This document shows positions 1 to 6,844 of a DNA stretch of 12,574 nt, piece after piece. Position 1 is the stretch's first letter. Every line of letters starts with the position of its first letter. Origin of the DNA: DAIOHQ01 sp036744635 (GTDB taxonomy: Bacteria > Planctomycetota > Phycisphaerae > Tepidisphaerales > Tepidisphaeraceae); assembly GCA_036744635.1 (NCBI GenBank), contig DAIOHQ010000139.1, positions 1 through 12,574 on the forward strand, in the 5' to 3' direction. The notes beneath the pieces were generated by a model that searched no databases, had not been told where the DNA came from, and was given only the letters and a program-made list of their open reading frames with translations. Made by a program: the position numbers and the translations under genes.

Positions 1-51
1 CAAGAAAGCGTCGCCGCTTGAGGCTTCATGCAAAATCGTGTGAAGCGGACC

Positions 52-1428
52 CTACTCCTTGGCCGCATCCGGCTTGGGCGCCTCAACTTCCTCGATCTTT
101 GCCTGCTCGAGAATCTTGTCGACGGCTTTCTGCTCGCGCATCTGCACATACAGGTTGGCAAGGCTGCCATCCTTGGCCATCTCCTGCTTCACCTTTTCCG
201 GGCGCTTGCCGCGCTGGGCGGCCAGCATGGCGATGCGGCCATTGAGCTCCGCCTCATCCACATCCACATTCTGCTCGGATGCGATTTTCTGCAGAATGAA
301 GAACAGCTTAAGCTCGCGGGCGGCCTCGTCCTTGGCCCCGGTCTTCAGCTCATCGAGGTGCGCCTGCACCTGGTCCTTGGGCACCCCGCGCATCATCAGA
401 TCGACGGCGCGGCGGCCGGCGATGCGATCGGTCTGGCGGTCGGACATCTTGGCGGGAAGCTCGAAATTGGTGTTGTCCAGCAGATATTTGTTGACCTGCT
501 CGCGCATCGCCTGCTGCACGTCATAATTGATGCGCTCGACCATCTGGTCGCGCAGGGCATCGCGCACTTCCTGTTCATTCTGGAAGCCGAGGTCCTGGAT
601 GAAATCCTCGTTGATTTCGGCCGCCTCCAGCTTCTTGATGTCCTTGAGCGTCACCTCGATTTGCACATCCTTGTTGCGCAGGGCTTCGTTGGGATGCGAC
701 TCCGGGGCGTGCGCGTTGATCGTGCGGGTTTCTTCCGGCTTCATTCCCTCAAGCTGCTTGTCGAGATCGTCAATCTGAATCCCCGCGACGCGCCCGGGCC
801 GGGTGACGAGCTGGGCATCGTGCTGGTGGGTGATGACGTTGCCATCGGCCTTCACGTGAATGTCGGCCACGAGATGGTCCCTGGCCTCGACCCCGCGGTT
901 TTCCACCGGCACCAGCGTGCCTTGCTGCTCGCGCAGATTCTGCATGGCTTGCTGGACGTTTTCATCGGTGACCTGGGCCTTGGGCTTCTTGATTTGCAGA
1001 TTCGTCAGGTCGGGGATCTGAAATTCCGGCTGCACCTCGACCGAAAACGTGTAGCTCAGCGGCCCGGAATCGGGAAGTTTTTCCAAGGCGTCGGGTTTTT
1101 CAAATTCCGGCTCGCCGAGCACCTGCAGGGAATTTTTCTCCACCGCCTGCTCGTAGCTTTCGGAGATGAGCGAGCGGCGGACCTGCTCGCGGACATCGGA
1201 GGCAAAGCGCTTTTCCACCAGCTTCTGCGGGGCATGGCCGAGCCGGAAGCCCGGAATGGCGGCCTGCTGGCGCAGCTCCTTGAACTGCTCGGAGAGCTTT
1301 TCGGTGATGCGCTCCTCGGGAATTTCCACCGTGACTTTCTTGGCGCCGGGACCGGCATCCTCGACCTTCACGTTGTACTGGTAGTCCTGTTTCTCTGCGG
1401 TAGCGGTGGCGGCTTCGTTCTCTGCCAT
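52..1428 (-). CDS. tig: Trigger factor, ribosome-associated chaperone
   Basis: Trigger factor binds the ribosome at the nascent-chain exit and shields new polypeptides in the cytoplasm. The 458-residue product is close to the usual 430-460. The N-terminal ribosome-binding domain carries the family signature GFRLGHAP at residues 60-67, followed by a basic helix. A middle FKBP-type region spans roughly 165-265, and the C-terminal helical, SurA-like chaperone domain runs from about 268 to 450 and ends in a charged tail. The middle domain looks degenerate: the aromatic pocket of the E. coli PPIase domain is not evident, so isomerase activity is doubtful (inference). I chose the ATG at 1428 because GAGGA lies 6 bases upstream of it. 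The in-frame ATG at 1470 has no Shine-Dalgarno and would add 14 residues unlike the family N terminus. It is divergent from the acylphosphatase gene. In many bacteria clpP and clpX follow tig, but that side is cut off by the window edge. Confidence 0.95.
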   Translation of the reverse strand: MAENEAATATAEKQDYQYNVKVEDAGPGAKKVTVEIPEERITEKLSEQFKELRQQAAIPGFRLGHAPQKLVEKRFASDVREQVRRSLISESYEQAVEKNSLQVLGEPEFEKPDALEKLPDSGPLSYTFSVEVQPEFQIPDLTNLQIKKPKAQVTDENVQQAMQNLREQQGTLVPVENRGVEARDHLVADIHVKADGNVITHQHDAQLVTRPGRVAGIQIDDLDKQLEGMKPEETRTINAHAPESHPNEALRNKDVQIEVTLKDIKKLEAAEINEDFIQDLGFQNEQEVRDALRDQMVERINYDVQQAMREQVNKYLLDNTNFELPAKMSDRQTDRIAGRRAVDLMMRGVPKDQVQAHLDELKTGAKDEAARELKLFFILQKIASEQNVDVDEAELNGRIAMLAAQRGKRPEKVKQEMAKDGSLANLYVQMREQKAVDKILEQAKIEEVEAPKPDAAKE

Positions 1429-1580
1429 GACGGTCCTCGATTTCAACTTCTCCAAACGGCCGCAAGCCATCGGGCTTTGGGCCGGGAAAGAGGACCATCG
1501 TAAGCCAGACCGACCGTTTTGAAAAGAGCCGAAGGGATTTCTTCTCTAGAATTGAATACACCTGCCACTTATCCAGCCAT

Positions 1581-1600
1581 TGCGGACAAGAATGTCCGCA
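1581..1600. repeat. Perfect 8 bp hairpin (inverted repeat)
   Basis: The arms TGCGGACA (1581-1588) and TGTCCGCA (1593-1600) are exact reverse complements around the loop AGAA. No T-run follows, so it is not a classic terminator. It resembles the short palindromic intergenic elements common in planctomycete-like genomes. Membership in a dispersed family is inference. Confidence 0.7.
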
Positions 1601-1629
1601 CCACCAAAGAACGATGAGGCCGCCGAACA

Positions 1630-1646
1630 GGGCACGCGCCGTGCCC
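1630..1646. repeat. Perfect 7 bp hairpin (inverted repeat)
   Basis: GGGCACG (1630-1636) and CGTGCCC (1640-1646) pair around the loop CGC. It lies 29 bp after the hairpin at 1581-1600. Its GCACG core echoes the GCACGGG cores of the palindromes at 6604-6751, which suggests related intergenic elements (inference). Confidence 0.6.
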
Positions 1647-1736
1647 GTCGCGTGAAGGAAACGCAGTTGGCGAATTCGGCCTGATTCGGTAATCTTTGCG
1701 CAGTGATCCCGTCGTCCCTTTGAGGAACGTTGAAAG

Positions 1737-2009
1737 ATGCATCGCAGAATCTGCCATTTCACCGGCCGCGTGCAGGGGGTGGGATTTCGCTATACCGTCC
1801 AGAATATCGCCCAGCAATACGCGGTGGCCGGGTACGTGAAGAATTTGCCGGATGGGCGGGTTGAGCTGGTCATGGAAGGGCCGGATTCGGAAATGGATCA
1901 CCTGATGGACCAGGTAAAGAACAAGATGGACGGCTTTATCCGCGGCGTCGACCTCAACGAAGGCGACGCCACCGGCGAATTCGCTCACTTCTCCGTCAAG
2001 CACGGGTAA
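1737..2009 (+). CDS. acyP: Acylphosphatase
   Basis: This small cytoplasmic enzyme hydrolyses acyl phosphates such as 1,3-bisphosphoglycerate and carbamoyl phosphate. The 90 residues match the single-domain family length. The signature GRVQGVGFRYT spans residues 10-20, with R18 as the phosphate-binding arginine. The second motif, GYVKNLPDGRVEL, follows at 32-44, with N36 as the catalytic asparagine. Both key residues are intact, so the enzyme should be active. The sequence GAGGA (1722-1726) sits 10 bases before the ATG, a somewhat long but usable spacing. It is divergent from tig and convergent with the AAA+ ATPase gene, whose stop lies about 50 bases beyond its own, so it is probably monocistronic. 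Confidence 0.93.
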   Translation: MHRRICHFTGRVQGVGFRYTVQNIAQQYAVAGYVKNLPDGRVELVMEGPDSEMDHLMDQVKNKMDGFIRGVDLNEGDATGEFAHFSVKHG

Positions 2010-2016
2010 AAACCCG
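2003..2016. terminator. Weak hairpin between convergent genes
   Basis: CGGGT (2003-2007) and ACCCG (2012-2016) form a 5 bp stem around AAAA, overlapping the acylphosphatase stop codon. A second perfect 10 bp palindrome (2050-2059) lies just beyond the ATPase gene stop. Neither is followed by a T-run, so a role as a bidirectional terminator is only possible. Confidence 0.25.
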
Positions 2017-2060
2017 CGGCTTGGGTCCGGCCTCCGATTCCCCAACCATTGTTGCAACAG

Positions 2061-3548
2061 CTAATCCGCCGAAACGCAACGGCCGCGCGACCATTGCCGC
2101 AGGGCTTGGACGCCTTCGGCCATGGTGACCGAAAGCGGAGGCGAACTTTTTAGGGCATCGAGCAGGTGCTGGGTGGAAAGCTCGGCCTTGGCCGCGAAGG
2201 CTTCGTGCAGGGCGGATTGGATCGACTGTTCGATTTCAGCGCCGCTGAAACCATCGGATGCCTCGGCCAGGGTGTCGAGATCGAAGCCTTTGGGATCGCG
2301 ATGGCGCTTGCGAAGGTGGATGGCGAAGATCGCGTGGCGGGCTTCCAAGGCCGGCAGATCGATGAAGAAGATCTCGTCGAAGCGCCCCTTGCGGAGCAGT
2401 TCCGGGGGCAACGCTTCGATGTCGTTGGCGGTGGCGATGAGGAAAACCGGGGCCTTGTGCTCCTGCATCCAGGTCAGCAGGGCGCCGAACATGCGCTTGG
2501 AAAGTCCGCCGTCGGAGCTTTGGCTGGCGGCCGAGGCGAAGGCCTTTTCGATCTCGTCGATCCAGAGGATGATCGGCGCCATCATCTCCGCCTGCTTGAG
2601 TGCATCGCGCAGGCGTTTTTCCGATTCGCCGATGTATTTGTCGTAAAGCGCCCCGACGTCCATGCGCAGCAGCGGCCGCTGCCAGGCGGTGGCGACCGCC
2701 TTGGCCGAGAGGCTCTTGCCCGCGCCTTGCACTCCCAGCATCAGCACGCCGCGCGGCGGGTCGATGCCGAAGTCGATGGCGTCGGTGCTGAGTGCGCATT
2801 CACGCTGTTTCAGCCACGCCTTGAGCCGATTGAGGCCGCCGATCTCGTTGATGTCGACCGGCGACTCGATGTACTCGAGCAGGCCGACGTCTTGCAGCAC
2901 CTTGCGCTTCTGCGCCAGGACGGTGTTGACATCCGAGATGTCGAAGATGCGGTCGATGCAGACGGCGTCGAGGATGACCTGCTTCGCCTGGCGCAGCGAC
3001 AGGCCGCGGAGATTGCGGATGATCGTATCGAGGCCCTTGCGGTTGATGTCCACGCGAAGCTGGCCGATCTCGTTGCGCTGCCGCAGGGTTTCCTTCACCA
3101 CCGCCTCGATTTCCTTCTCATCCGGCAGGGAAAGATCAAAAGGCGTGGCCAGCCGGGCGATGGAAAGGGGCAGGTCGGTCTGGCCGTCGATGAGCACCAG
3201 ATGGCTGCCATTTTGCTCGAACTGCTCGATGAGATCGCGCAGCAGGCGGAGGGTTTTGTCATCCTTGAGATGGCCGGCAAGGTCGAGCAGGATCGCGACG
3301 CCGCGCTTATTTCGTGTGCGGAGGTAGTACAGCGCCGCGGCCGGGTGCTCGGTATCAGGTACGGGCTGGCCATTATTCAATAGGCCATCGCGGATTCCCT
3401 GCGAGCTGGACCAGATCGAGACGTCCAGCGACGCCTCGACCGCGATGCCGCCGATCAGCTTGATCGCCTGCTGCTCTTCGATCGTGGAGATGGAAATGCA
3501 GGGATGGTTGGCGAGAAACAGCTCTTCGAGGCGCTGCTGATCGGTCAT
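2061..3548 (-). CDS. Ycf46-like AAA+ ATPase
   Basis: This is a cytoplasmic AAA+ ATPase of the Ycf46 group (COG0464-like), named after a reading frame in algal plastid genomes. Members outside phototrophs have no established job. The 495 residues match the family's roughly 490-500. An N-terminal non-ATPase domain (about 1-230) has the Ycf46 pattern, including the TIEEQ segment near 22-26 and LRGLSLRQAKQ near 180-190. The AAA+ module follows an IGGLNRLKAWL segment (236-246). It has Walker A GVQGAGKS (272-279), Walker B with DE at 331-332, sensor 1 ATAND (372-376), arginine-finger region RKGRFDEI (386-393) and GFSGAEIE (433-440). All catalytic positions are intact. The gene lies 42 bp after the upstream transporter gene on the same strand. 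The start has no Shine-Dalgarno but has a TACAAT hexamer 6 bases upstream. SpoVK- or Vps4-like names are looser alternatives. Confidence 0.88.
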   Translation of the reverse strand: MTDQQRLEELFLANHPCISISTIEEQQAIKLIGGIAVEASLDVSIWSSSQGIRDGLLNNGQPVPDTEHPAAALYYLRTRNKRGVAILLDLAGHLKDDKTLRLLRDLIEQFEQNGSHLVLIDGQTDLPLSIARLATPFDLSLPDEKEIEAVVKETLRQRNEIGQLRVDINRKGLDTIIRNLRGLSLRQAKQVILDAVCIDRIFDISDVNTVLAQKRKVLQDVGLLEYIESPVDINEIGGLNRLKAWLKQRECALSTDAIDFGIDPPRGVLMLGVQGAGKSLSAKAVATAWQRPLLRMDVGALYDKYIGESEKRLRDALKQAEMMAPIILWIDEIEKAFASAASQSSDGGLSKRMFGALLTWMQEHKAPVFLIATANDIEALPPELLRKGRFDEIFFIDLPALEARHAIFAIHLRKRHRDPKGFDLDTLAEASDGFSGAEIEQSIQSALHEAFAAKAELSTQHLLDALKSSPPLSVTMAEGVQALRQWSRGRCVSAD

Positions 3549-3554
3549 GGATGG

Positions 3555-3560
3555 ATTGTA
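3555..3560 (-). promoter_or_regulatory. Candidate -10 box for a leaderless ATPase mRNA
   Basis: TACAAT on the minus strand matches the sigma-70 -10 consensus at five of six bases and ends 6 bases before the ATG at 3548. Transcription would start at or next to the ATG. No good -35 box is visible at the expected distance. The gene could also be read through from the transporter upstream. Confidence 0.35.
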
Positions 3561-3590
3561 GTGGAAAGCGACCGGGTTGCCGAGCAGACG

Positions 3591-5069
3591 TCATTGGTTA
3601 GTACCCGCCGGGGTGACTTCCAATCCCCGCGCGTCGGGAAGCTCGGCCGGCACGGCATCGTGCAGGGAGCCGAATTTCCGCACCTGCGGCCAGACGGCGG
3701 CCACGCCGATGACCGTGAGGATCGTGCCGATGCCGCCGAGCACGACGGAAAGGAGCGGGCCGAGCAGCGCTGCCGTCAGGCCGGACTCGAAGCCGCCGAT
3801 TTCGTTGGATGCGCCGATGAAGACGTTGTTCACCGCCGAGACGCGGCCGCGCATGGAATCGGGGGTGAGCACCTGCACCAGCGTGTGGCGCACCACGACG
3901 CTGACGTTGTCGAACGCGCCCGTCAGCGCCAGCATGGCAAGGGAGAGCCAGAAGGAGGTGGAGATGCCGAAGATGATGGTGGCGATGCCGAAGCCGGCCA
4001 CCGCCCAGAGCATGGCCCGGCCGGCTTTTTTCATCGGGGACATGTGGGCCATGATCATCGCCATGGCGAATGCCCCGACGGCCGGGGCGGCGCGCAGACA
4101 TCCGAAGCCGAAGGCGCTGACGTGCAGGCGTTCGGCAAAGACCGGCAGCAGATAGGTCGCCCCGCCCAGCAGCACCGCGAACAGGTCCATGGTGATGGTG
4201 GCGAGAATGATCTTGGTCCGCCAGACGAAACGGATGCCAACCAGCAGCTCGTGCAGGGCGGATTTTTTGGGGGCGTAGGGATCGCGCTGGGGATTGGTGT
4301 TGACGCCGCTTAAAGCCAGCAGCATGGCGACGAAGATGAAAGATGCCACGGCGTCGAACAGATAGGCGATGGCCGGCCCGCCGACGGTGGTGCGGCGAAC
4401 GGTGATCGACAGCAGCACGATGAAGCCGGCGATCAGCGGACCGGTAACCGAGCAAATCTGAAAGAACGAGCTGTTCCAGGTCACCGCGTTGCTGAAATGC
4501 TTTGCTGGGACGATCTGCGGCAGAAGCGACGATCCGGCGGGTCCGCCGATGGCGCGGGCGAAGGCGCCGATGAACAGCAGAAAGTAGAGCCACCAGATCG
4601 GGTCATGGCGGATGGAGACCACCGCCAGGCCCACCGATGACAGGCCGGAAATGAGCACTGCCAGGGTGACGATTGCGCGGCGGTTGAAGCGGTCTGCGAG
4701 AATGCCCGCGGGCAGGGCCAGCGCGATCACCGGCAGCGCCTGCACCAGGCCCACCCAGCCCAAAGCCAGCGATCCGCGGGCCTGATCCTTGCCCATGTAT
4801 TTGTCGAATATTTCCCAGCCGACCGCCACGCTTTGAATCTGCTGGCCGGTGATGGCGATGACCCAACCCAGGCTGTAGCGGCGATAGTTGGCGATTCGCA
4901 GCGCCGCGTAGGGATCGTGCGGCTGCGGGGCTGGGGAATAATCCAGCGCTGGCACCGCCGGGACTTCGCGCTCCAGTTCTCCTTCGGTTGGCGACGACCC
5001 CGCCGGCCGCTCGATTTCGGGGGCCTCGTAGGCGCGGATCTGCGAATCATCCTTGTTCGACTCGGACAT
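3591..5069 (-). CDS. MFS transporter, EntS/MFS_3-type exporter
   Basis: This is an inner-membrane major facilitator protein of the drug/siderophore-exporter type (MFS_3, EntS-like). The substrate cannot be read from the sequence. The product is 492 residues. A hydrophilic, Glu/Pro-rich N-terminal tail of about 60 residues precedes a run of about 12 hydrophobic segments from roughly 65 to 465. The loop GILADRFNRR (122-131) fits MFS motif A between helices 2 and 3. The stretch TPDSMRGRVSAVNN (402-415) is typical of MFS_3 members. I chose the ATG at 5069; an upstream in-frame TTG at 5105 would add 12 residues but looks like part of the promoter. No Shine-Dalgarno precedes the ATG. It sits 97 bp after ampG and 42 bp before the ATPase gene, all on one strand, so partial co-transcription is plausible. 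Confidence 0.85.
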   Translation of the reverse strand: MSESNKDDSQIRAYEAPEIERPAGSSPTEGELEREVPAVPALDYSPAPQPHDPYAALRIANYRRYSLGWVIAITGQQIQSVAVGWEIFDKYMGKDQARGSLALGWVGLVQALPVIALALPAGILADRFNRRAIVTLAVLISGLSSVGLAVVSIRHDPIWWLYFLLFIGAFARAIGGPAGSSLLPQIVPAKHFSNAVTWNSSFFQICSVTGPLIAGFIVLLSITVRRTTVGGPAIAYLFDAVASFIFVAMLLALSGVNTNPQRDPYAPKKSALHELLVGIRFVWRTKIILATITMDLFAVLLGGATYLLPVFAERLHVSAFGFGCLRAAPAVGAFAMAMIMAHMSPMKKAGRAMLWAVAGFGIATIIFGISTSFWLSLAMLALTGAFDNVSVVVRHTLVQVLTPDSMRGRVSAVNNVFIGASNEIGGFESGLTAALLGPLLSVVLGGIGTILTVIGVAAVWPQVRKFGSLHDAVPAELPDARGLEVTPAGTNQ

Positions 5070-5077
5070 CGCAGGCA

Positions 5078-5105
5078 ATGGTAGTGGCGTTGGGTGCGGA
5101 TTCAA
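5078..5105 (-). promoter_or_regulatory. Candidate promoter for the MFS_3 transporter
   Basis: On the minus strand TTGAAT (5100-5105) and TACCAT (5078-5083) are separated by 16 bp. Each matches four of six consensus bases. The -10 box ends 8 bases before the ATG at 5069, so the transcript would have almost no leader. This agrees with the missing Shine-Dalgarno. Confidence 0.35.
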
Positions 5106-5166
5106 ACCGGCCGCGTGTTGCGGTGCGAAGCGCTCTTGCGTTCGTATTTCACCGGTCAGCCAGAAT

Positions 5167-6477
5167 CTATGCCGCCTCGTCGATGGCGGCCGGCGTTGGC
5201 GTTGCGGATTCGGGCGTGGTCAAGATGGGTTCAAAGCCGCGCGGTTGCTCTGATCGCGCGTGCGGCCGGAGCCAGAGGAGTAATGCGAGGGACGGCAGCG
5301 CTGACAGCAGCGTGGCGGCGAAGAACGCCGGCCAGCCGAAGTGCGATGCGGTGTAGGCGCTGGGAGGCCCGGCCATCACTTTGGTCAGCGCCATGAGGCT
5401 CGACAACAGGGCATATTGCGTCGCGGAAAAGCGCCGATCGCACTGACTCATCAAAAACGCCGCAAACCCGGCCGTCACCAACCCCGCGCAAAAGTTTTCC
5501 GTGCAGATGGCGCCGGCCAGCTTCCAGTGGGTCAGCGGCGAAATCGCCAGCGCGTAGAACGCCAGGTTGGAAACGGCACCGAGAATCCCGAAAAGCCAGA
5601 GCGATCGCCACAATCCCAGCTTTGCCACGATTCCCCCGCCGATGAGCGCCCCCAGGATGGTCATCGTCAGTCCCACGCCCTGGCCAATTACGCCGATTTC
5701 TTCCTTCGATGCGCCAAGGCTCATCAGGAATGGAATTTTCATTCCGTCTGCCGCCACTTCCGGCAGCTTGAACAGCAAGATGAACAGAATCACCAGCAAT
5801 CCATCCGAGCGCCGCCAGAATTCCAGCAGGGGATGAACCACCGCATCGGTAAGCGTTTTTGGCGCGGACGCCGGGGTTGCGGGCTCCTCCGCCAGCAGTG
5901 TGGCGGCGAGACCGAAAACCATGAACCCGGCGAGCGCAAAATAGATCGCCGGCCAGGAGAGACCAAAGCGCCCGGAAGCGACCAGCGCCGCCGCGGAAGA
6001 GAGGATCAACCCAACACGGTAGCCGGTGACGAAAATCGCCGCACCAGCCCCGCGCTCTTCATCCGGCAACACATCGGTGCGATAGGCGTCGGCCACGATA
6101 TCCTGCGATGCGCTGAAGAATGCCACCAGCAGGGCGGCGAATCCGAAGAGATACAAACTCCTGCCCGGCCCAATCAGCGCCATCGCGCAGATCGAGCAGA
6201 TGAGGGCGAGTTGGGTCAAGACAAGCCAGCCGCGGCGGCGGCCCAGCAACGGCGGGACGTAACGGTCCATCAACGGCGACCAGAGGAACTTGAACGCATA
6301 CGGATACCAGACCAGCGCGAAGATGCCGATGCCTCTAAGCGAAACTTTGGCGTCCCCCAGCCACGCCTGCAGCGTGCCGAAGGTCAGCATGAACGGCAGT
6401 CCGGACGAGAAGCCCAGCGCGAACAGCACCGCCATGCGCCGGTTGGCGAAGATATGGACGATGCGAGGTGTGGCCAT
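5167..6477 (-). CDS. ampG: AmpG-like muropeptide permease (MFS)
   Basis: AmpG-type permeases import anhydro-muropeptides from the periplasm for peptidoglycan recycling. The 436-residue product is an integral inner-membrane protein with about 12 hydrophobic segments. Family-typical stretches are visible in order: SGLPFMLTFGTLQAWL (25-40), KFLWSPLMDRY (63-73), LGRRRGW (78-84), SQDIVADAYRTD (124-135) and ENFCAGLVTAGFAAF (327-341). The loop with SQDIVADAYRTD is particularly characteristic. The C-terminal tail (about 405-436) is hydrophilic and variable. I chose the ATG at 6477, which has AGGT 6 bases upstream and begins just before the first helix. An in-frame ATG at 6516 would add 13 residues and overlaps a candidate -10 box. 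No lytic transglycosylase, amidase or AmpR-type regulator is in the window to confirm the pathway, so substrate specificity is inferred from family. Confidence 0.87.
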   Translation of the reverse strand: MATPRIVHIFANRRMAVLFALGFSSGLPFMLTFGTLQAWLGDAKVSLRGIGIFALVWYPYAFKFLWSPLMDRYVPPLLGRRRGWLVLTQLALICSICAMALIGPGRSLYLFGFAALLVAFFSASQDIVADAYRTDVLPDEERGAGAAIFVTGYRVGLILSSAAALVASGRFGLSWPAIYFALAGFMVFGLAATLLAEEPATPASAPKTLTDAVVHPLLEFWRRSDGLLVILFILLFKLPEVAADGMKIPFLMSLGASKEEIGVIGQGVGLTMTILGALIGGGIVAKLGLWRSLWLFGILGAVSNLAFYALAISPLTHWKLAGAICTENFCAGLVTAGFAAFLMSQCDRRFSATQYALLSSLMALTKVMAGPPSAYTASHFGWPAFFAATLLSALPSLALLLWLRPHARSEQPRGFEPILTTPESATPTPAAIDEAA

Positions 6478-6514
6478 CCGTGACCTGCTGCAGAGGATCG
6501 GGCGATTCACTGGC

Positions 6515-6520
6515 ATTATC
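6515..6520 (-). promoter_or_regulatory. Candidate -10 box for ampG
   Basis: GATAAT on the minus strand matches five of six -10 consensus bases and would start a transcript about 30 bases before the ATG at 6477. No convincing -35 box is seen. It lies inside the alternative 5' extension of ampG, which supports the shorter start. Confidence 0.3.
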
Positions 6521-6552
6521 CAAAAAACCTTCGCCGACGGAAGTCCCGGCCA

Positions 6553-6603
6553 TTATTTCAGCGCCGGCAGGGTGTAGCGCTCGAATGTGCGGTCCCAATT
6601 GTG
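6553..6603 (-). pseudogene. Possible remnant of a lost gene's C terminus
   Basis: On the minus strand the codons just before a TAA stop (6553-6555) read HNWDRTFERYTLPALK. This looks like a natural protein C terminus rather than random translation. Directly upstream the frame enters the palindromic repeat cluster and loses protein character. I cannot name the family. The reading is that a gene once ended here and was truncated by deletion or repeat insertion; chance similarity is a real alternative. Confidence 0.22.
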
Positions 6604-6633
6604 GCACGGGCAAACAGCGCAAACAGCCCGTGC
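6604..6633. repeat. Inverted repeat, GCACGGGC arms
   Basis: GCACGGGC (6604-6611) pairs exactly with GCCCGTGC (6626-6633). The 14-base loop contains a short tandem direct repeat, CAAACAGCG followed by CAAACAGCC. It is the first element of the palindrome cluster between ampG and the DUF3891 gene. Confidence 0.65.
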
Positions 6634-6639
6634 GCAAGA

Positions 6640-6651
6640 AGCGATATCGCT
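6640..6651. repeat. Perfect 12 bp palindrome
   Basis: AGCGATATCGCT is a complete palindrome. A near copy, AGCGATAGCGCT (6813-6824), lies at the other end of the cluster. The two related boxes may mark the ends of a composite element (inference). Confidence 0.5.
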
Positions 6652-6655
6652 CTGC

Positions 6656-6756
6656 CGTAGCACGGGTTTTCCTGAACCCGTGCCAAATAGTGTGACATCC
6701 TCACACGCTGTTGGAATCGAAAAGTGCTTGGCACGGGTTGGAAACCCGTGCTACGA
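6656..6756. repeat. Pair of oppositely oriented GCACGGGTT palindromes
   Basis: Two copies of one unit face each other. The left has arms GCACGGGTT (6660-6668) and AACCCGTGC (6675-6683). The right has GCACGGGTT (6731-6739) and AACCCGTGC (6743-6751) with a 3-base loop. Their flanks match as reverse complements (CGTAGCACGGG outside the left unit, CCCGTGCTACG outside the right), so the 100 bp can fold as two hairpins or one long one. Between them is a third hairpin, GTGTGA (6690-6695) with TCACAC (6701-6706). There is no coding capacity. Confidence 0.7.
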
Positions 6757-6762
6757 AAGAGC

Positions 6763-6826
6763 GGAGCGCTGCGCTTCGAGCGCATGGGCTGGTAGCCCCA
6801 TGCCACGCTGAAAGCGATAGCGCTCC
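6763..6826. repeat. Nested palindromes with GGAGCGCT outer arms
   Basis: The outer arms GGAGCGCT (6763-6770) and AGCGCTCC (6819-6826) are exact reverse complements. They enclose a small hairpin GCGCT-TCG-AGCGC (6771-6783) and, overlapping its end, a second stem GCATGGG (6782-6788) with CCCATGC (6797-6803). The nested layout resembles composite intergenic repeat elements. The cluster fills most of the 367 bp between ampG and DUF3891, and nothing else is seen there. Confidence 0.6.
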
Positions 6827-6844
6827 ATTCATCACAAACACGCG

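Larger units (their letters stand above)
1429..1736. other. Divergent intergenic region between tig and acylphosphatase gene
   Basis: This 308 bp gap must hold promoters for both divergent genes. A weak candidate for the plus gene is TTGGCG (1667-1672), 17 bp, TAATCT (1690-1695). A weak candidate for tig on the minus strand is TACGAT (1497-1502) with TTCAAA about 15 bp upstream of it. Neither is close to consensus. The middle of the gap holds two perfect hairpins, listed separately. I see no credible coding region; the open frames crossing it lack a start with a ribosome-binding site and are shadows. Confidence 0.4.

Noticed and set aside
1..29. Start of a minus-strand gene after tig (ATG at 29, reading MKPQAATLS to the edge), possibly clpP
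   Set aside because: Only nine codons are visible, there is no Shine-Dalgarno, and the residues do not match a ClpP N terminus I recognise. The usual tig-clpP order is the only support.
28..1503. A 491-residue open frame on the plus strand opposite tig
   Set aside because: It is the antisense shadow of trigger factor in GC-rich DNA: Leu/His/Gly-rich translation, no ribosome-binding site and no family features. The long plus-strand frames opposite the ATPase (2166-3383) and dnaB (9016-10473) and the minus-strand frame opposite amt (7886-9064) fail for the same reasons.
1100..1762. A 220-residue minus-strand frame spanning the tig upstream region
   Set aside because: It overlaps tig out of frame and reads through the two palindromes; its Trp/Cys-rich segment is translated repeat sequence.
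6558..6806. Small frames on both strands across the palindrome cluster
   Set aside because: They consist of translated inverted repeats, lack ribosome-binding sites and show no coding periodicity.
6604..6826. CRISPR array
   Set aside because: The repeats are palindromic, of several kinds and in opposite orientations, without regular spacers, and no cas gene is nearby.
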